Below are positions 20,247 through 29,910 of a stretch of 64,000 nt of DNA, piece after piece. Below the pieces are notes generated by a model that did not search any database, was not told the DNA's origin, and saw nothing but the letters and a program-made list of their open reading frames with translations. The translations under genes were made by a program, and so were the position numbers. Source of the DNA: an uncultured Flavobacteriales bacterium (lineage in GTDB: Bacteria; Bacteroidota; Bacteroidia; Flavobacteriales_D; Crocinitomicaceae); assembly GCA_905480145.1 (NCBI GenBank), contig CAJQPA010000001.1, positions 57,053 through 121,052 of the forward strand, in the 5' to 3' direction. Position 1 is the stretch's first letter. Every line of letters starts with the position of its first letter.

Positions 20247-21668
20247 TCATTCAAAAAACTCATCGGCGAAATTAACAAGATACACCTTATCTGTCGCCCT
20301 TGTAAGAGCCGTATATAGCCATCGGTAATAATCTTTATTCAGTACATCGTCGTTAATAAACCCCTGATCAATATAGACGTTAGCCCATTGTCCACCTTGT
20401 GATTTATGACAGGTAACCGCATATGCATATTTAACTTGGAGTGCATTAAAGTAAGGGTCCGCTAGAATTGCATCATAACGATCTTTCTTATACCTTATAT
20501 GAGAATAATCTTTCTCAACAGAAAAAAACAATTCTTTCATTCTCTCTCTCGGTAAATTGGGACCTTCTGCCAAAATTGACTCGGTATGTATTATTAATTC
20601 TACATCTCCAAGATCTTCATAATCTACAAAACGAACAATTACGTGGGCGAATTCAAAGCCATGTTGTTCTTCAACCTTTTTGACACGTACAATTTTGATC
20701 AACTCACCATTTGCAATGAATCCAATTTTTGTTTCATCGCCTAGCCAGAAATAATTGTTTTTGACAACCATGAGACAATCGCCTGAACAAAGCATTTCTT
20801 CATGCCATAATATTCTCCCCCTTATATGTTGATTATAAAGATTAGCTTGTTTATTTGAACGGGTTATTAATATGGTATCCTCTTGGCCATAATTATTGTA
20901 GCTAGACTCCAATTCATCTTGCAACTCATTCCCTGTAATACGAACCAAATCTGTATTCTTTTCCAGCTGAAACTTTGGGTAATCGACCCACTCTGTATTG
21001 CGCAATAAAGTAGCATTTTTTAATATCGAAGAGTCATGAGATTGTCTCAAAACTTCTTTCAGCTCGAAGGAGTCTATGTTCAATTGACTGAAGTTACTTT
21101 GTAAATAATCAGTACTGAGTGCTGGAGAATAATCGCTACCTACAGGTGGTAATTGTCCGTTATCGCCTATTAAAATCAACTTACAATTATGGCCAGAATA
21201 TACATATTCAAATAAATCTTCAAGTAAATTTCTACTGCTCACTCCCCCATCTTTTGAAATCGTGTAATCTCCAATCATAGATGCTTCGTCAACAAAAAAC
21301 ACAGTGTTTTTATATATGTTCTGCTGAAGGCTTAGTCCTGCTGAAATTTCAACTTTTGATTTTCGCCTATATATGTGTTTGTGTATTGTAAATGCATCCT
21401 GACACGACTTATGACTAAAAACTTTGGCTGCTCTTCCTGTTGGAGCCAACAAAACAGTATTCACCTTGTAACTGCTCAACGTTCGCACAAAGGCACCGAG
21501 AACAGATGTTTTTCCTGTTCCAGCATAACCACTAATGACAAATAAATAATGACGTGCCTCACGCTGTCGAACAAACGCTTCCAGTTTCGCAAAAAGTACA
21601 TCTTGACTTTTCGTTGGCAGCAGTCCAAACTCTTCTACTAAACGTGAATAAAAAGAAATATTGGACAT
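20247..21668 (-). CDS. Superfamily 1 DNA helicase, RecD/Pif1-like
   Basis: 473 residues. Motif I GYAGTGKTS (47-54), 'LLAPTGRAAKVF', Walker B 'FFVDEASMIGD', motif III 'LILIGDNGQLPPVGSD', and C-terminal motifs 'AYAVTCHKSQGGQW' and 'WLYTALTRATDKVYLV' give a full SF1B helicase core. It is shorter than RecD2 because the N-terminal helix-hairpin-helix region is absent. Expected to unwind DNA 5' to 3' in repair or recombination. The gene is convergent with the unknown secreted protein (11-base gap). A TACATTTG element on the minus strand (21723-21716) may be its -7 site. Confidence 0.9.
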   Translation of the reverse strand: MSNISFYSRLVEEFGLLPTKSQDVLFAKLEAFVRQREARHYLFVISGYAGTGKTSVLGAFVRTLSSYKVNTVLLAPTGRAAKVFSHKSCQDAFTIHKHIYRRKSKVEISAGLSLQQNIYKNTVFFVDEASMIGDYTISKDGGVSSRNLLEDLFEYVYSGHNCKLILIGDNGQLPPVGSDYSPALSTDYLQSNFSQLNIDSFELKEVLRQSHDSSILKNATLLRNTEWVDYPKFQLEKNTDLVRITGNELQDELESSYNNYGQEDTILITRSNKQANLYNQHIRGRILWHEEMLCSGDCLMVVKNNYFWLGDETKIGFIANGELIKIVRVKKVEEQHGFEFAHVIVRFVDYEDLGDVELIIHTESILAEGPNLPRERMKELFFSVEKDYSHIRYKKDRYDAILADPYFNALQVKYAYAVTCHKSQGGQWANVYIDQGFINDDVLNKDYYRWLYTALTRATDKVYLVNFADEFFE

Positions 21669-21686
21669 TTTATCATTAGATCGTTA

Positions 21687-21710
21687 ATTGATTTCAATAT
21701 TAAAATCAAT
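21687..21710. repeat. 8-bp inverted repeat in the helicase leader
   Basis: ATTGATTT (21687-21694) and AAATCAAT (21703-21710) form a perfect inverted repeat with an 8-base spacer, lying between the proposed -7 element and the start codon of the helicase gene. It is A+T-rich, so chance is a real possibility. Confidence 0.3.
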
Positions 21711-21816
21711 CTAAACAAATGTAATTAATGCAAACAGAATCGACGATTAAAGACTCTTTTTGTTTAGAAACATCTTCTCATTGATTAAAAGGTTTAAAAA
21801 AACTATCCTATGAACA

Positions 21817-21845
21817 TTGCTAAAATCGAAAAAATCGTAGTTTTG
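21817..21845 (+). promoter_or_regulatory. Promoter of the membrane protein-DUF3822-rsmD-coaD operon
   Basis: TTG (21817-21819), 18 bases, TAGTTTTG (21838-21845), matching TAnnTTTG. The ATG at 21872 is 26 bases beyond. Confidence 0.6.
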
Positions 21846-21871
21846 TTAAAAAACAAACTTAAAGTAGAATT

Positions 21872-22777
21872 ATGACTAATAATCTATCAGTTATATTAAA
21901 AAAATATTCGGTTCCGACATTATTCTTTATTGCCGGAATAGCAATGTTATTAATTGGAATCACACAAAATCAAGGATTGTCTTTCAACCTAGCATCCATA
22001 ATGATGTTCATTGCTGGTGGACTCAGTATCATGTTTAGTAATGGGAGTTTTAAGCCAAGTCTAATCTATATTTTCGGAGCAGCTGCGGGTGTTGCTGGTT
22101 TGGTGGCTTTATTTATGTCGTATAATAGTGTGGAAGAAACAAATACATATAATAAAAACTATGCTTTTTGTAAATCACTGGCAACGCAAAATTTGCAAGA
22201 CATTCGCTACATACAGAAAGCTCATATGGAGAAAACTGGCCGTTTCATTGGTACTTGGGAGGAATTGATCAATTTTACAAATAACGGAACCGTTCCTTAT
22301 GTGGTTACTTTAGGAGATGTACCAGGTAGAAAACTTCAACCAGAAGAAAATAATTTTTTATATACAGGTAATCCACCTATCGATAATGATATGACTGAAT
22401 TAGAAGCATACCGTCTGTCTAAATGGGTTGAAGGTCCATATTTCTATCAGTTCAAGAATTTCAAACGAGACACTATTGAACGTCGAATTATGGAATTAAA
22501 GTTCGAGAATAAAACGTATAAAAAAACGCGTGAGCAATTAGGATTTTATAAATTCTCTCCTGATTCATTGTCTTATATTCCTTTTACGAATGCAAAGAAA
22601 CAATGGAGTTTGGAAGTTCAAGATTCAGTTAAAGCTGGAGAAGGTACTTTCCCTACAATTCGTGTAGAAGGAAATATTCCTTTCGCAAATATCCAGGGTA
22701 AGAACGGTAACCAAGAACTAATGTACTTCGGGTCTATTTCTCTTGAGGAACTTGGTGGATCTTGGGAAGAAAACTAG
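21872..22777 (+). CDS. Conserved membrane protein of unknown function
   Basis: 301 residues. Three hydrophobic segments lie in the first about 90 residues (near 13-33, 38-55, 63-84); the rest is soluble. The pattern 'LQDIRYIQKAHMEKTGRFIGTWEELINFTNNGTVPYV' recurs in Bacteroidota membrane proteins of unknown role (pilin-like N-terminal helix followed by a small domain is one possibility). It leads an operon: three bases separate it from the DUF3822 gene. It has a consensus promoter. No catalytic motif is visible. Confidence 0.75.
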   Translation: MTNNLSVILKKYSVPTLFFIAGIAMLLIGITQNQGLSFNLASIMMFIAGGLSIMFSNGSFKPSLIYIFGAAAGVAGLVALFMSYNSVEETNTYNKNYAFCKSLATQNLQDIRYIQKAHMEKTGRFIGTWEELINFTNNGTVPYVVTLGDVPGRKLQPEENNFLYTGNPPIDNDMTELEAYRLSKWVEGPYFYQFKNFKRDTIERRIMELKFENKTYKKTREQLGFYKFSPDSLSYIPFTNAKKQWSLEVQDSVKAGEGTFPTIRVEGNIPFANIQGKNGNQELMYFGSISLEELGGSWEEN

Positions 22778-22780
22778 TAA

Positions 22781-23539
22781 ATGGGCTTAACTCATTTATC
22801 AATTATCATTTCCGGGAGTAAGATTTTGTTTTCTGTTCATCAAGATGAGAGACTTCTGAATCAATCTGAATTTACCTTCAGCAATGAAGAACAACAAAAG
22901 GAGGAGCTGGAAAATCATATAGTAAAGCATTCCTTTCTATCTCGAGGTTATGATGAATACCTTCTAAGTTTTAGTTCAAATAAATCTACTTTAGTTCCAA
23001 ATAATATTTTTGCAGAATCATCTGCCAAGGCCATTCATAAACTTTGTTTTGGTCCCTTGACAGAGCACAATGATGTTGATTACAATCGAATTGCTGAAGT
23101 TGGCGTAGTGAATGTCTTTGAGATCCCTAGTTGGATAAAAAGATTTTTCATTCTTAAATACCCTAGAGTAAATATTCAACATGAAGGATCGTATATCGTC
23201 CGTAAAATGTTGGACAAGAATTCCTTTAAGTTAAAAGCGACAATCTCCTTGCACTCCAATTATTTCCAGTTTGCCATTGTAAAACATAGTAAACTGGAGT
23301 TCTTTTCTTTCTTTGACTTTCAAAACGACGAAGACATTCTTTATCATTTACTTTTTGTTCTTCAGCAAAAAGAATTCACCGATGAAAAAGGTACAATTGA
23401 ATTCATAGGTTCTTCTGAAGGAAATGCAGCACTTATTCAAAAACTAGAAAAAAACATTCTTAGAATTAAAGAGTTGAATCAAATCAAGATTGACAAAACG
23501 GAATTATACATTCAAAAAGCCCAAATTCTTTGCGTATAA
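22781..23539 (+). CDS. DUF3822 family protein
   Basis: 252 residues, cytosolic. The fold looks like a divided actin/ASKHA-type protein (strands 'LSIIISGSKILFSVH', 'KATISLHSNYFQFAIVKHSKLEFFSFFDF', 'GTIEFIGSSEG'), but the ATP-binding residues are not conserved enough to claim activity. In Bacteroidota it regularly precedes rsmD and coaD, as here. The stop lies within rsmD, overlapping it by ten bases. Function unknown; the constant neighbourhood suggests a link to ribosome or cofactor biogenesis (inference). Confidence 0.8.
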   Translation: MGLTHLSIIISGSKILFSVHQDERLLNQSEFTFSNEEQQKEELENHIVKHSFLSRGYDEYLLSFSSNKSTLVPNNIFAESSAKAIHKLCFGPLTEHNDVDYNRIAEVGVVNVFEIPSWIKRFFILKYPRVNIQHEGSYIVRKMLDKNSFKLKATISLHSNYFQFAIVKHSKLEFFSFFDFQNDEDILYHLLFVLQQKEFTDEKGTIEFIGSSEGNAALIQKLEKNILRIKELNQIKIDKTELYIQKAQILCV

Positions 23540-24069
23540 TAAGAGGTATTTATAAAACAAGATATTACAAAGTTCAAAAGGGGTTTCATTCGAGACCAAC
23601 TACAGACTTTGCAAAAGAGGGATTGTTTAATGTTCTAGAGCATCAATATCTCTGTGAGAACATGGATATTCTTGATTTGTGTGCTGGAACAGGAAATATT
23701 TCTATTGAATTCTTATCTAGAGAATTAGGCAATGTGATTGCGGTCGACAATAATTTCAACTCTATTCGACATATAAAGACAATGGTCGATAAATTTGGCT
23801 GTGAAGATAAAATTCATGTCATAAAATCAGATCTTTTAAAGTATTTAGAGAAATCAGAAAAGCAGTTTGATTTAATTTTTGCGGACCCTCCATATGAATT
23901 CGAGCACTATGATAAAATGATTGATTTGATCTTTGAAAAAGACAAATTAAAGGAAGATGGACTATTAATTGTTGAGCATGGTGCAGAAACAAAGCTCGAA
24001 AACAGAACCCATTTTCAATTTGTCCGTACATATGGAAACATACATTTTAGTTTTTTCGAAAAAAAATAA
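23530..24069 (+). CDS. rsmD: 16S rRNA (guanine966-N2)-methyltransferase
   Basis: 179 residues from TTG at 23530; MRIIRGIYK matches the usual RsmD beginning, and no in-frame ATG exists before residue 45. SAM motif DLCAGTGNISIE (49-60) and catalytic DPPY (119-122) are present, and SRPTTDFAKEGLFN (21-34) is the conserved RNA-binding stretch. It methylates G966 of 16S rRNA (E. coli numbering). It overlaps DUF3822 by ten bases and is followed by coaD after five. Confidence 0.93.
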   Translation: MRIIRGIYKTRYYKVQKGFHSRPTTDFAKEGLFNVLEHQYLCENMDILDLCAGTGNISIEFLSRELGNVIAVDNNFNSIRHIKTMVDKFGCEDKIHVIKSDLLKYLEKSEKQFDLIFADPPYEFEHYDKMIDLIFEKDKLKEDGLLIVEHGAETKLENRTHFQFVRTYGNIHFSFFEKK

Positions 24070-24074
24070 GGCTT

Positions 24075-24533
24075 ATGAAGAGAATAGGACTGTTCCCAGG
24101 ATCATTTGACCCTTTTACTAAAGGGCATGAAGCGGTTGTTTTAAAAAGTCTAGATCTATTTGATGAAATCATAATAGGCGTTGGCGTAAATGAGTCAAAG
24201 AAATATTTATTTACTTTAGAAAAACGAATTGCTCATATTCAAGCTTCTTTTTCTTCAAGTCTTCCTATTAAAGTTCAATCGTTTCAAAAACTGACCGTTG
24301 ACTTTTGCACAGAAATAGGAGCATCACATATAATCCGTGGGTTAAGAGATGCTAAAGATTTTGGCTATGAAAGACCCATCGCCCATTTGAATCATGAATT
24401 AAAAGGAATAGAGACTGTTTTTTTCTTAACAGATCAAAAATATTCTTCAATCAGTTCATCTATTATTCGAGAAATCTACAAAAACGGTGGTGATATATCT
24501 TCCTTTGTAACGAAGTCTGAATTACTCGTTTAA
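24075..24533 (+). CDS. coaD: Phosphopantetheine adenylyltransferase
   Basis: 152 residues, the family's normal size. GSFDPFTKGH (9-18) contains the T/HxGH nucleotidyltransferase motif, and 'YSSISSSIIREI' near the C-terminus is the second ATP-binding signature. It makes dephospho-CoA from phosphopantetheine and ATP, the penultimate CoA step. It is the last gene of the operon; no hairpin terminator was found before the next gene. Confidence 0.97.
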   Translation: MKRIGLFPGSFDPFTKGHEAVVLKSLDLFDEIIIGVGVNESKKYLFTLEKRIAHIQASFSSSLPIKVQSFQKLTVDFCTEIGASHIIRGLRDAKDFGYERPIAHLNHELKGIETVFFLTDQKYSSISSSIIREIYKNGGDISSFVTKSELLV

Positions 24534-24601
24534 TTCTTATGGTACAATTAATGTATCACCAAAGCAACTCATTTGAATGAGAATACTTAAAAAATAGAAT
24601 T

Positions 24602-26005
24602 ATGCGTCATTTTCTCTTTCTTTCTTTTCTTGTTTTCAGTGGCATTAGTGCTGGTCAAGTTACCATTCAAGGTTTTGCACCTGGATACGTTGGTCAGGAA
24701 ATAGAAGCGTATAGAGTTATCGACTACATAAGTGATATGCAAGAGAAGATTGCATCCACAACAGTTGAATCCGATAGCAGCTTTACTCTATATTTAGCAT
24801 CAGAAATCACCCAAAAAGTGATCATTAAATCAAAAAATAATACCGGATTTTTGTTCATTCAGCCGGAAGCGAAATACTCTATTCTATTTCCAGAAAAAGA
24901 TGAATACACGGCATATCGTCCAGAAGGGAATCAAGTTGAAGTAGGTTTCTATAATTTAGATTCTACGGACATCAATTATAAAATGCTTGGTTTTCAGCGA
25001 TGGATAGATTACTTCTTGGGTAACAACTATCACTTGAAAAGTACAGATTCAGGGAAATTCTCTAAAAATTTAGATGGTTTTAAATCACGGGTGGAAAATG
25101 CATACAAAGATGATGCTAGTTCTTATTTTAAAACCCATGTGCGCTTCACAATTGCAAGTATGGATAACATACCTCATTCAGAACAGAAAGACAGATATTC
25201 CAAGTATCACTTTTATATAAAGCACACCCCTATCCAATACAACAATGAAGCTTACATGCTTTATATTAAAGATTTTTACCAAAAAATGATTCCTAGGTTA
25301 TCAAATGAATCCAATCAGTTGGTGTATGAAGGCATTCTTAAAAGTAGTCCATCAGCGATCATGAAAGGATTCGGAACTGAATATACATTGAGTAAACTAG
25401 GACTTCGAGAATTAATAATGATTAAATCATTAACTGAGGTATATCATTCAGATGATTACCCTCAAACAAATATTATTTCAATATTAGACAGTTTGTCATT
25501 TAGAACAATTATGCCCGAAAATGCTGTAATTGCAAAGAATTTAAAACTAAGAATTACTGAATTGGTCCCCGGTGGGAAAGCACCAAATTTTGTTCTAATA
25601 AACGATGGAAAAGAAACAAAAACGCTTCAGAATTTTCAAGAAAAATTTCTCTATGTCCATTTCTTTGATCCAGAAAGTGAAGATGGAACCAAAGAACTGC
25701 CTTTATTAATTGATATGCATGAGCGATTTAAAAATGAGATCCAATTCCTCACTGTTATAAGAAATCGTGATTTAAGTGAGCGCGCTTTGGAAATCATGAA
25801 TTCTATCCCTTGGGACAATTACCAGTTAAAGAGCACACATAATATTTGGGAAAACTACCACATAAAGGCCTTTTCACAATACACCCTAATAGATGCAGCG
25901 GGCTATATTGTTTCGAGTCCATCTTTAGGTCCAACACCAAATGGTGAATATGAAACGATCGATAAAACATTCTTCCAAATTCAAAAAGGAATGAATCAAG
26001 AGTAA
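24602..26005 (+). CDS. Secreted thioredoxin-fold protein lacking the CxxC motif
   Basis: 467 residues, signal peptide to about residue 18 (FSGISAGQ). The N-terminal half resembles the beta-sandwich plus helical region of Bacteroidota TlpA-like proteins (DUF4369/DUF5106 type). The C-terminal part (about 325-460) follows a thioredoxin-like order: 'GGKAPNFVLINDGKETKTLQNFQEKFLYVHFFDPESEDGTKELP', where the CxxC is expected, then 'YTLIDAAGYIVSSPS'. DPESEDG replaces the redox cysteines, so a disulfide oxidoreductase role is unlikely. It stands alone. Compare the CGHC-containing homologue at 50773. Confidence 0.75.
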   Translation: MRHFLFLSFLVFSGISAGQVTIQGFAPGYVGQEIEAYRVIDYISDMQEKIASTTVESDSSFTLYLASEITQKVIIKSKNNTGFLFIQPEAKYSILFPEKDEYTAYRPEGNQVEVGFYNLDSTDINYKMLGFQRWIDYFLGNNYHLKSTDSGKFSKNLDGFKSRVENAYKDDASSYFKTHVRFTIASMDNIPHSEQKDRYSKYHFYIKHTPIQYNNEAYMLYIKDFYQKMIPRLSNESNQLVYEGILKSSPSAIMKGFGTEYTLSKLGLRELIMIKSLTEVYHSDDYPQTNIISILDSLSFRTIMPENAVIAKNLKLRITELVPGGKAPNFVLINDGKETKTLQNFQEKFLYVHFFDPESEDGTKELPLLIDMHERFKNEIQFLTVIRNRDLSERALEIMNSIPWDNYQLKSTHNIWENYHIKAFSQYTLIDAAGYIVSSPSLGPTPNGEYETIDKTFFQIQKGMNQE

Positions 26006-26080
26006 GGTTTTCTTTCTTCTGGTTTCGGGATTTAAAGCACTTTATTTTATTAATTTTACAGCTCATTAAATGAGTTATGT

Positions 26081-26668
26081 ATGCGCTTCAACCTATCAGA
26101 AGTTACTGAGTTAATAAGAGAACGGAGAACAATTGTCCCAGAGCAATTCAGTGATAGAAAAGTTCACAAAGAACAACTTGAGCTTATTCTTAACAATGCT
26201 CAGTGGGCTCCTACCCATGGCAACACGCAACCTTGGCGTTTTAAAGTATTCATGGAAGAAGGTCGTGAAAAATTAAGTGACTTTCTCGCCAAAACATACT
26301 TAGATATAACTCCGAAAGAAAATCAAAAGGATAAATCGCTGGCCAAACTAATAAAACGGCCTTTACAGGCATCTGCAGTTATTGCTGTTTCAATGAAGCG
26401 ACAAGAGACAGAAAAAATATTAGAGATAGAAGAAATTGAAGCTGTAGCTTGTGCTATTCAGAATATGTCATTGACATCTACGGCCTATGGGCTCGGATTT
26501 TTTTGGTCAACACCAAAATTAATCTACACTCCAGAAATGAATACATTTTTAGGATTGGAAGAAAAAGATAAATGCTTGGCACTATTCTACATAGGATATC
26601 CAGCAATCGCATGGCCAAAATCACATAGAAAACCTTTAGAATATACAACAGAATGGATAACCCAGTAG
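26081..26668 (+). CDS. Nitroreductase-family flavoprotein
   Basis: 195 residues. 'IRERRTIVPEQFSDRKV' and 'NNAQWAPTHGNTQPWRFKVF' are the FMN-binding N-terminal motifs; 'VACAIQNMSLTSTAYGLGFFWSTP' and the late 'LGLEEKDKCLALFYIGYPA' complete the fold. Such enzymes reduce nitro or quinone compounds with NAD(P)H. Substrate unknown. It overlaps the next gene by 16 bases. Confidence 0.9.
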   Translation: MRFNLSEVTELIRERRTIVPEQFSDRKVHKEQLELILNNAQWAPTHGNTQPWRFKVFMEEGREKLSDFLAKTYLDITPKENQKDKSLAKLIKRPLQASAVIAVSMKRQETEKILEIEEIEAVACAIQNMSLTSTAYGLGFFWSTPKLIYTPEMNTFLGLEEKDKCLALFYIGYPAIAWPKSHRKPLEYTTEWITQ

Positions 26669-27063
26669 ATAACGTTGTAGATTTAGGGCTCGTTAACTAC
26701 GTTCAGCACCCATCCAATCCGAAATATGTCGTATTTCGTTTTGCGGACATTGAACGGGCCAATTCTTATGAAGAAGCATTGACTAGCTCTAAAATTTGGT
26801 TTGAAAAAAGTTCTGACTTTAAAAGAGAAAAAGAATACTTTCTTTTTGGGATTCATAAAAATGATTTCAAAAAGGCCGAAAAAATTAATTATCTAGTTGA
26901 AGCGAAACATAAGAAACCATTTATACCATTCAAAATTCTGCGCTATACGGTTATGATTATATCTGCAGGAATTCTAACAATTGCAATACTTGGTTACTGT
27001 AATAGTAGAAAAATACTCAATTCAATAGATAATCCTTCTGCTTTAGTCAACATTCAAAAATAA
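26653..27063 (+). CDS. Small protein with C-terminal membrane helix, unknown
   Basis: 136 residues. The soluble N-terminal part (about 1-92) contains 'YVVFRFADIERANSYEEALTSSKIWFEK' and 'YFLFGIHKNDFKKAEKINYLVEAKHKKPF', looking like a small alpha/beta (ferredoxin-like) domain. One membrane helix follows at about 97-116, with a short tail. The start lies 16 bases inside the nitroreductase gene, so translation is probably coupled. I recognise no family. Confidence 0.7.
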   Translation: MDNPVDNVVDLGLVNYVQHPSNPKYVVFRFADIERANSYEEALTSSKIWFEKSSDFKREKEYFLFGIHKNDFKKAEKINYLVEAKHKKPFIPFKILRYTVMIISAGILTIAILGYCNSRKILNSIDNPSALVNIQK

Positions 27064-27092
27064 ATGGAATAAAATCCGTTTCTTGTCGTTCA

Positions 27093-27917
27093 ATGAATTC
27101 AATGAAAATAATCTTATTAATTTCTATAACTTGCCTCAGCTTTCATGTTGATGCCCAAATTAAAAATAAGAATGCCAAAGTCCCATCTTATTTTGGACTT
27201 CGCGTATGCCCTGTTTTCCCTACTCAGTTCATCGGTGAGAAAAGTTTATCACTCACCCAAGGTGCTGATGAAACCGTTAAAATTAACACTTCGATTACAC
27301 AAAAAATTGGCTACTCGTTTGGCGGTGTCGTAAGAGCTGGTTTAACAAAAGTAGTTGCCCTTGAGACCGGTTTAAATTTTACGCAACGTAGTTTTGATCT
27401 AACCATGGATCTTCCTGACTCTTCGTTATCAGGGACAAATGACTTTAAATTTATAGCATACGACATACCAATCAATGCCTTGTTTTACATAAAACTAAGC
27501 GAAAAATGGTACATGAACGCTTCTTTAGGACTCGCTGTAACCTTTGCCCCTACTCATATTGGAACAGCATCACAAGTATCATTACCTCCTATAAATGGGG
27601 TGTCACTTCCAGAGAAACGTCATGAATTTTATCATACCGGACTCGTTAAAAATAAGATTGGATTAGATTTGAACGCAAATGTAGGTTTTGAGTTTAGAAC
27701 CGAGAAAAATGGTTTTTTCTATTTAGGTGGGGTGGCAAGAGTTCCCTTTAAACCACTCTTTGATTTGTATGTTCAATATGATTACACTGGAACAGATTAC
27801 CAAAGTATACTTAATGGTCCTGTTGACGGTTCATTTCTTTCAATTGAATTAAAATATTTCTTCCCAAACATAAAAAACAAAGGTGTGCAATTTCAAGATG
27901 GACCAGTAGAGCAATAA
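27093..27917 (+). CDS. Outer-membrane beta-barrel protein (PorT-like family)
   Basis: 274 residues with a signal peptide ending near FHVDAQ. Alternate in-frame ATGs at 27093 and 27102 both give a usable signal; the first is listed. The body shows amphipathic strands such as 'VVALETGLNFTQRSFDL', 'KWYMNASLGLAVTFAP', 'GLDLNANVGFEFR' and 'SIELKYFF', with aromatic girdles, matching OMP_b-brl_2-type barrels. Ligand unknown. It is 29 bases after the preceding gene. Confidence 0.8.
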   Translation: MNSMKIILLISITCLSFHVDAQIKNKNAKVPSYFGLRVCPVFPTQFIGEKSLSLTQGADETVKINTSITQKIGYSFGGVVRAGLTKVVALETGLNFTQRSFDLTMDLPDSSLSGTNDFKFIAYDIPINALFYIKLSEKWYMNASLGLAVTFAPTHIGTASQVSLPPINGVSLPEKRHEFYHTGLVKNKIGLDLNANVGFEFRTEKNGFFYLGGVARVPFKPLFDLYVQYDYTGTDYQSILNGPVDGSFLSIELKYFFPNIKNKGVQFQDGPVEQ

Positions 27918-27989
27918 TAAATTAATGAATTCTTTGCTGATTTAATTGTTAGAATCCCCTATCTTTCGGGTCTAAACAATTCATTAAAT

Positions 27990-29891
27990 ATGCTAGCAAA
28001 AATCGTTTACTCCACCCTATTTCTTAGTTTGTCTTTGTATTCTTTCGGTCAGAATGTAATGACTGCTGAGCAATTAATAGAACTCAATCGAGTATCTGCT
28101 ATTGGCATTTCAGATGACGGCCAAAACGTTATATATAGCTCTTCAAAAGTTGATATTGCTTCCAATACAAAAAAGTCAACACTTTATGCTTTAAACCTAA
28201 AAAGTAAAGCTGTTAAAGAAATTAAAGATTACTCTGCTTATATCAAACCAACTGGAATTTCAATGGATGGCAAATTCAAATTATCCTCCGAAGAATTTAA
28301 AATTGAAAAAATCAGTGGTGTTGATTTGTATCCTCAATTGACAGAATCAAATGTATTGATATACAATGATTTGAACTATCGTCATTGGGATAAATGGGAG
28401 GATGGAAAATATTCACACGTTGTAATTGAAGAGATAAAGTCAGGAAGTAAAATTGACCTGATGGAGGGAGAACCATTTGATTGTCCGCAACAACCATTTG
28501 GAGGAAGCGAAGATTACATCTGGAATTCTGACGGGACCAAAGTGCTCTATGTGACAAAGAAAAAGCAAGGAAAAGCTTACGCCGTAAGCACAAATACTGA
28601 TATTTATGAATATGATTTAGCGTCAAAAACAACGAAAAACTTAACAGTATCGAATAAAGGATACGATACGCAACCAGCATTTTCTAATAAAGGACATCTA
28701 GGCTATCTGCAAATGAAACGGGATGGATACGAATCTGACAAGAACGACATCATAATTATTATAGAAGGAGAGAAAATAAATCTAACCGCGCACTGGGATG
28801 GAACCGTTAATGAATTTCATTGGTCTAATGACGGGGCTTCGATCTATTTTATTGCCCCTATAAATGGAACCGTTCAATTATTTGAAGTTCACCCTCCTAA
28901 GAAAAATGGATATGCGGTAATTGAACAATTAACCAACGGCCAATTTGATGTTCACGGTATTGTGGGACAAGCAAAAAACATTCTGATCGTGAAAAGAAGT
29001 GATATGAATCATGCAACAGAATTGTATACCGTTGATCTGAAGACTCAAAAAATGGCTCAATTGACATTTGCTAACGCGACTATTTACAGCAAACTGGCGA
29101 TGAGTAAAGTGGAGAAAAGAATGGTTCCAACAACTGATGGTAAAGAGATGGTGAGTTGGGTAATTTACCCGCCAAACTTTGATCCAACTAAAAAGTATCC
29201 TACGCTACTTTACTGTCAAGGTGGACCTCAAGGTGCACTAAGTCAATTCTATTCTTACCGATGGAATTTTCAATTAATGGCAGCAAATGGTTATATCGTA
29301 ATTGCTCCAAACAGAAGAGGAATGCCTGGCTATGGGGTTGACTGGAACGAGCAAATCAGTAAAGATTACGGTGGACAAAACATGGATGATTATTTATCGG
29401 CAATTGATCATATCACAAAAGAATCATATGTAGACGAAGAGAGATTAGGATGTATTGGCGCTAGTTATGGAGGTTATTCTGCATTCTATTTGGCTGCAAT
29501 TCATGAAAAAAGATTTAAAACATTCATTGCTCATGATGGCATATTCAATTGGAAAAGTATGTATGGAACCACTGAAGAGCTGTTCTTCGTTAACTGGGAT
29601 CTAGGAGGTGCGCCATGGGAAAAAGCCAATGAAGCAGCCCAAAAAAGCCATAATCAATTCAATCCTGCAGAAAAAGTAGAAAAATGGGACTCTCCGATTA
29701 TGGTTATTCAAGGAGGTAAAGATTACCGTGTTCCAATTGGACAAGGCCTAGAAGCATTTCAAGCAGCTCAATTACAAGGATTAAATAGTAGATTGTTATA
29801 CTTTCCAGAGGAGAACCATTGGGTACTAGATTACCAGAACAGTTTGATTTGGCATTCTGAATTTAAGAAATGGCTGAGAGAGACATTGTAG
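27990..29891 (+). CDS. Secreted S9-family serine peptidase (dipeptidyl-peptidase/acylaminoacyl type)
   Basis: 633 residues with a signal peptide (to about LYSFGQ). A beta-propeller-like N-terminal region (30-370) with repeated 'W-dG/nsDGt' strands precedes an alpha/beta-hydrolase domain. Catalytic triad: Ser492 in GASYGGY, Asp578 in GGKDYR, His610 in EENHW. It likely cleaves short peptides in the periplasm. A TTTG (27933-27936), 23 bases, TATCTTTC (27960-27967) arrangement may be its promoter. It acts in peptide nutrition together with the other peptidases of the window (inference). Confidence 0.92.
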   Translation: MLAKIVYSTLFLSLSLYSFGQNVMTAEQLIELNRVSAIGISDDGQNVIYSSSKVDIASNTKKSTLYALNLKSKAVKEIKDYSAYIKPTGISMDGKFKLSSEEFKIEKISGVDLYPQLTESNVLIYNDLNYRHWDKWEDGKYSHVVIEEIKSGSKIDLMEGEPFDCPQQPFGGSEDYIWNSDGTKVLYVTKKKQGKAYAVSTNTDIYEYDLASKTTKNLTVSNKGYDTQPAFSNKGHLGYLQMKRDGYESDKNDIIIIIEGEKINLTAHWDGTVNEFHWSNDGASIYFIAPINGTVQLFEVHPPKKNGYAVIEQLTNGQFDVHGIVGQAKNILIVKRSDMNHATELYTVDLKTQKMAQLTFANATIYSKLAMSKVEKRMVPTTDGKEMVSWVIYPPNFDPTKKYPTLLYCQGGPQGALSQFYSYRWNFQLMAANGYIVIAPNRRGMPGYGVDWNEQISKDYGGQNMDDYLSAIDHITKESYVDEERLGCIGASYGGYSAFYLAAIHEKRFKTFIAHDGIFNWKSMYGTTEELFFVNWDLGGAPWEKANEAAQKSHNQFNPAEKVEKWDSPIMVIQGGKDYRVPIGQGLEAFQAAQLQGLNSRLLYFPEENHWVLDYQNSLIWHSEFKKWLRETL

Positions 29892-29910
29892 GCTTAAAAT
29901 TGAGGGAAAT

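Noticed and set aside
28312..28680. 122-codon minus-strand frame within the S9 peptidase gene
   Set aside because: Antisense to the propeller domain of a clear peptidase; the translation lacks any motif and is rich in Leu/Ser/His in the manner of a shadow frame.
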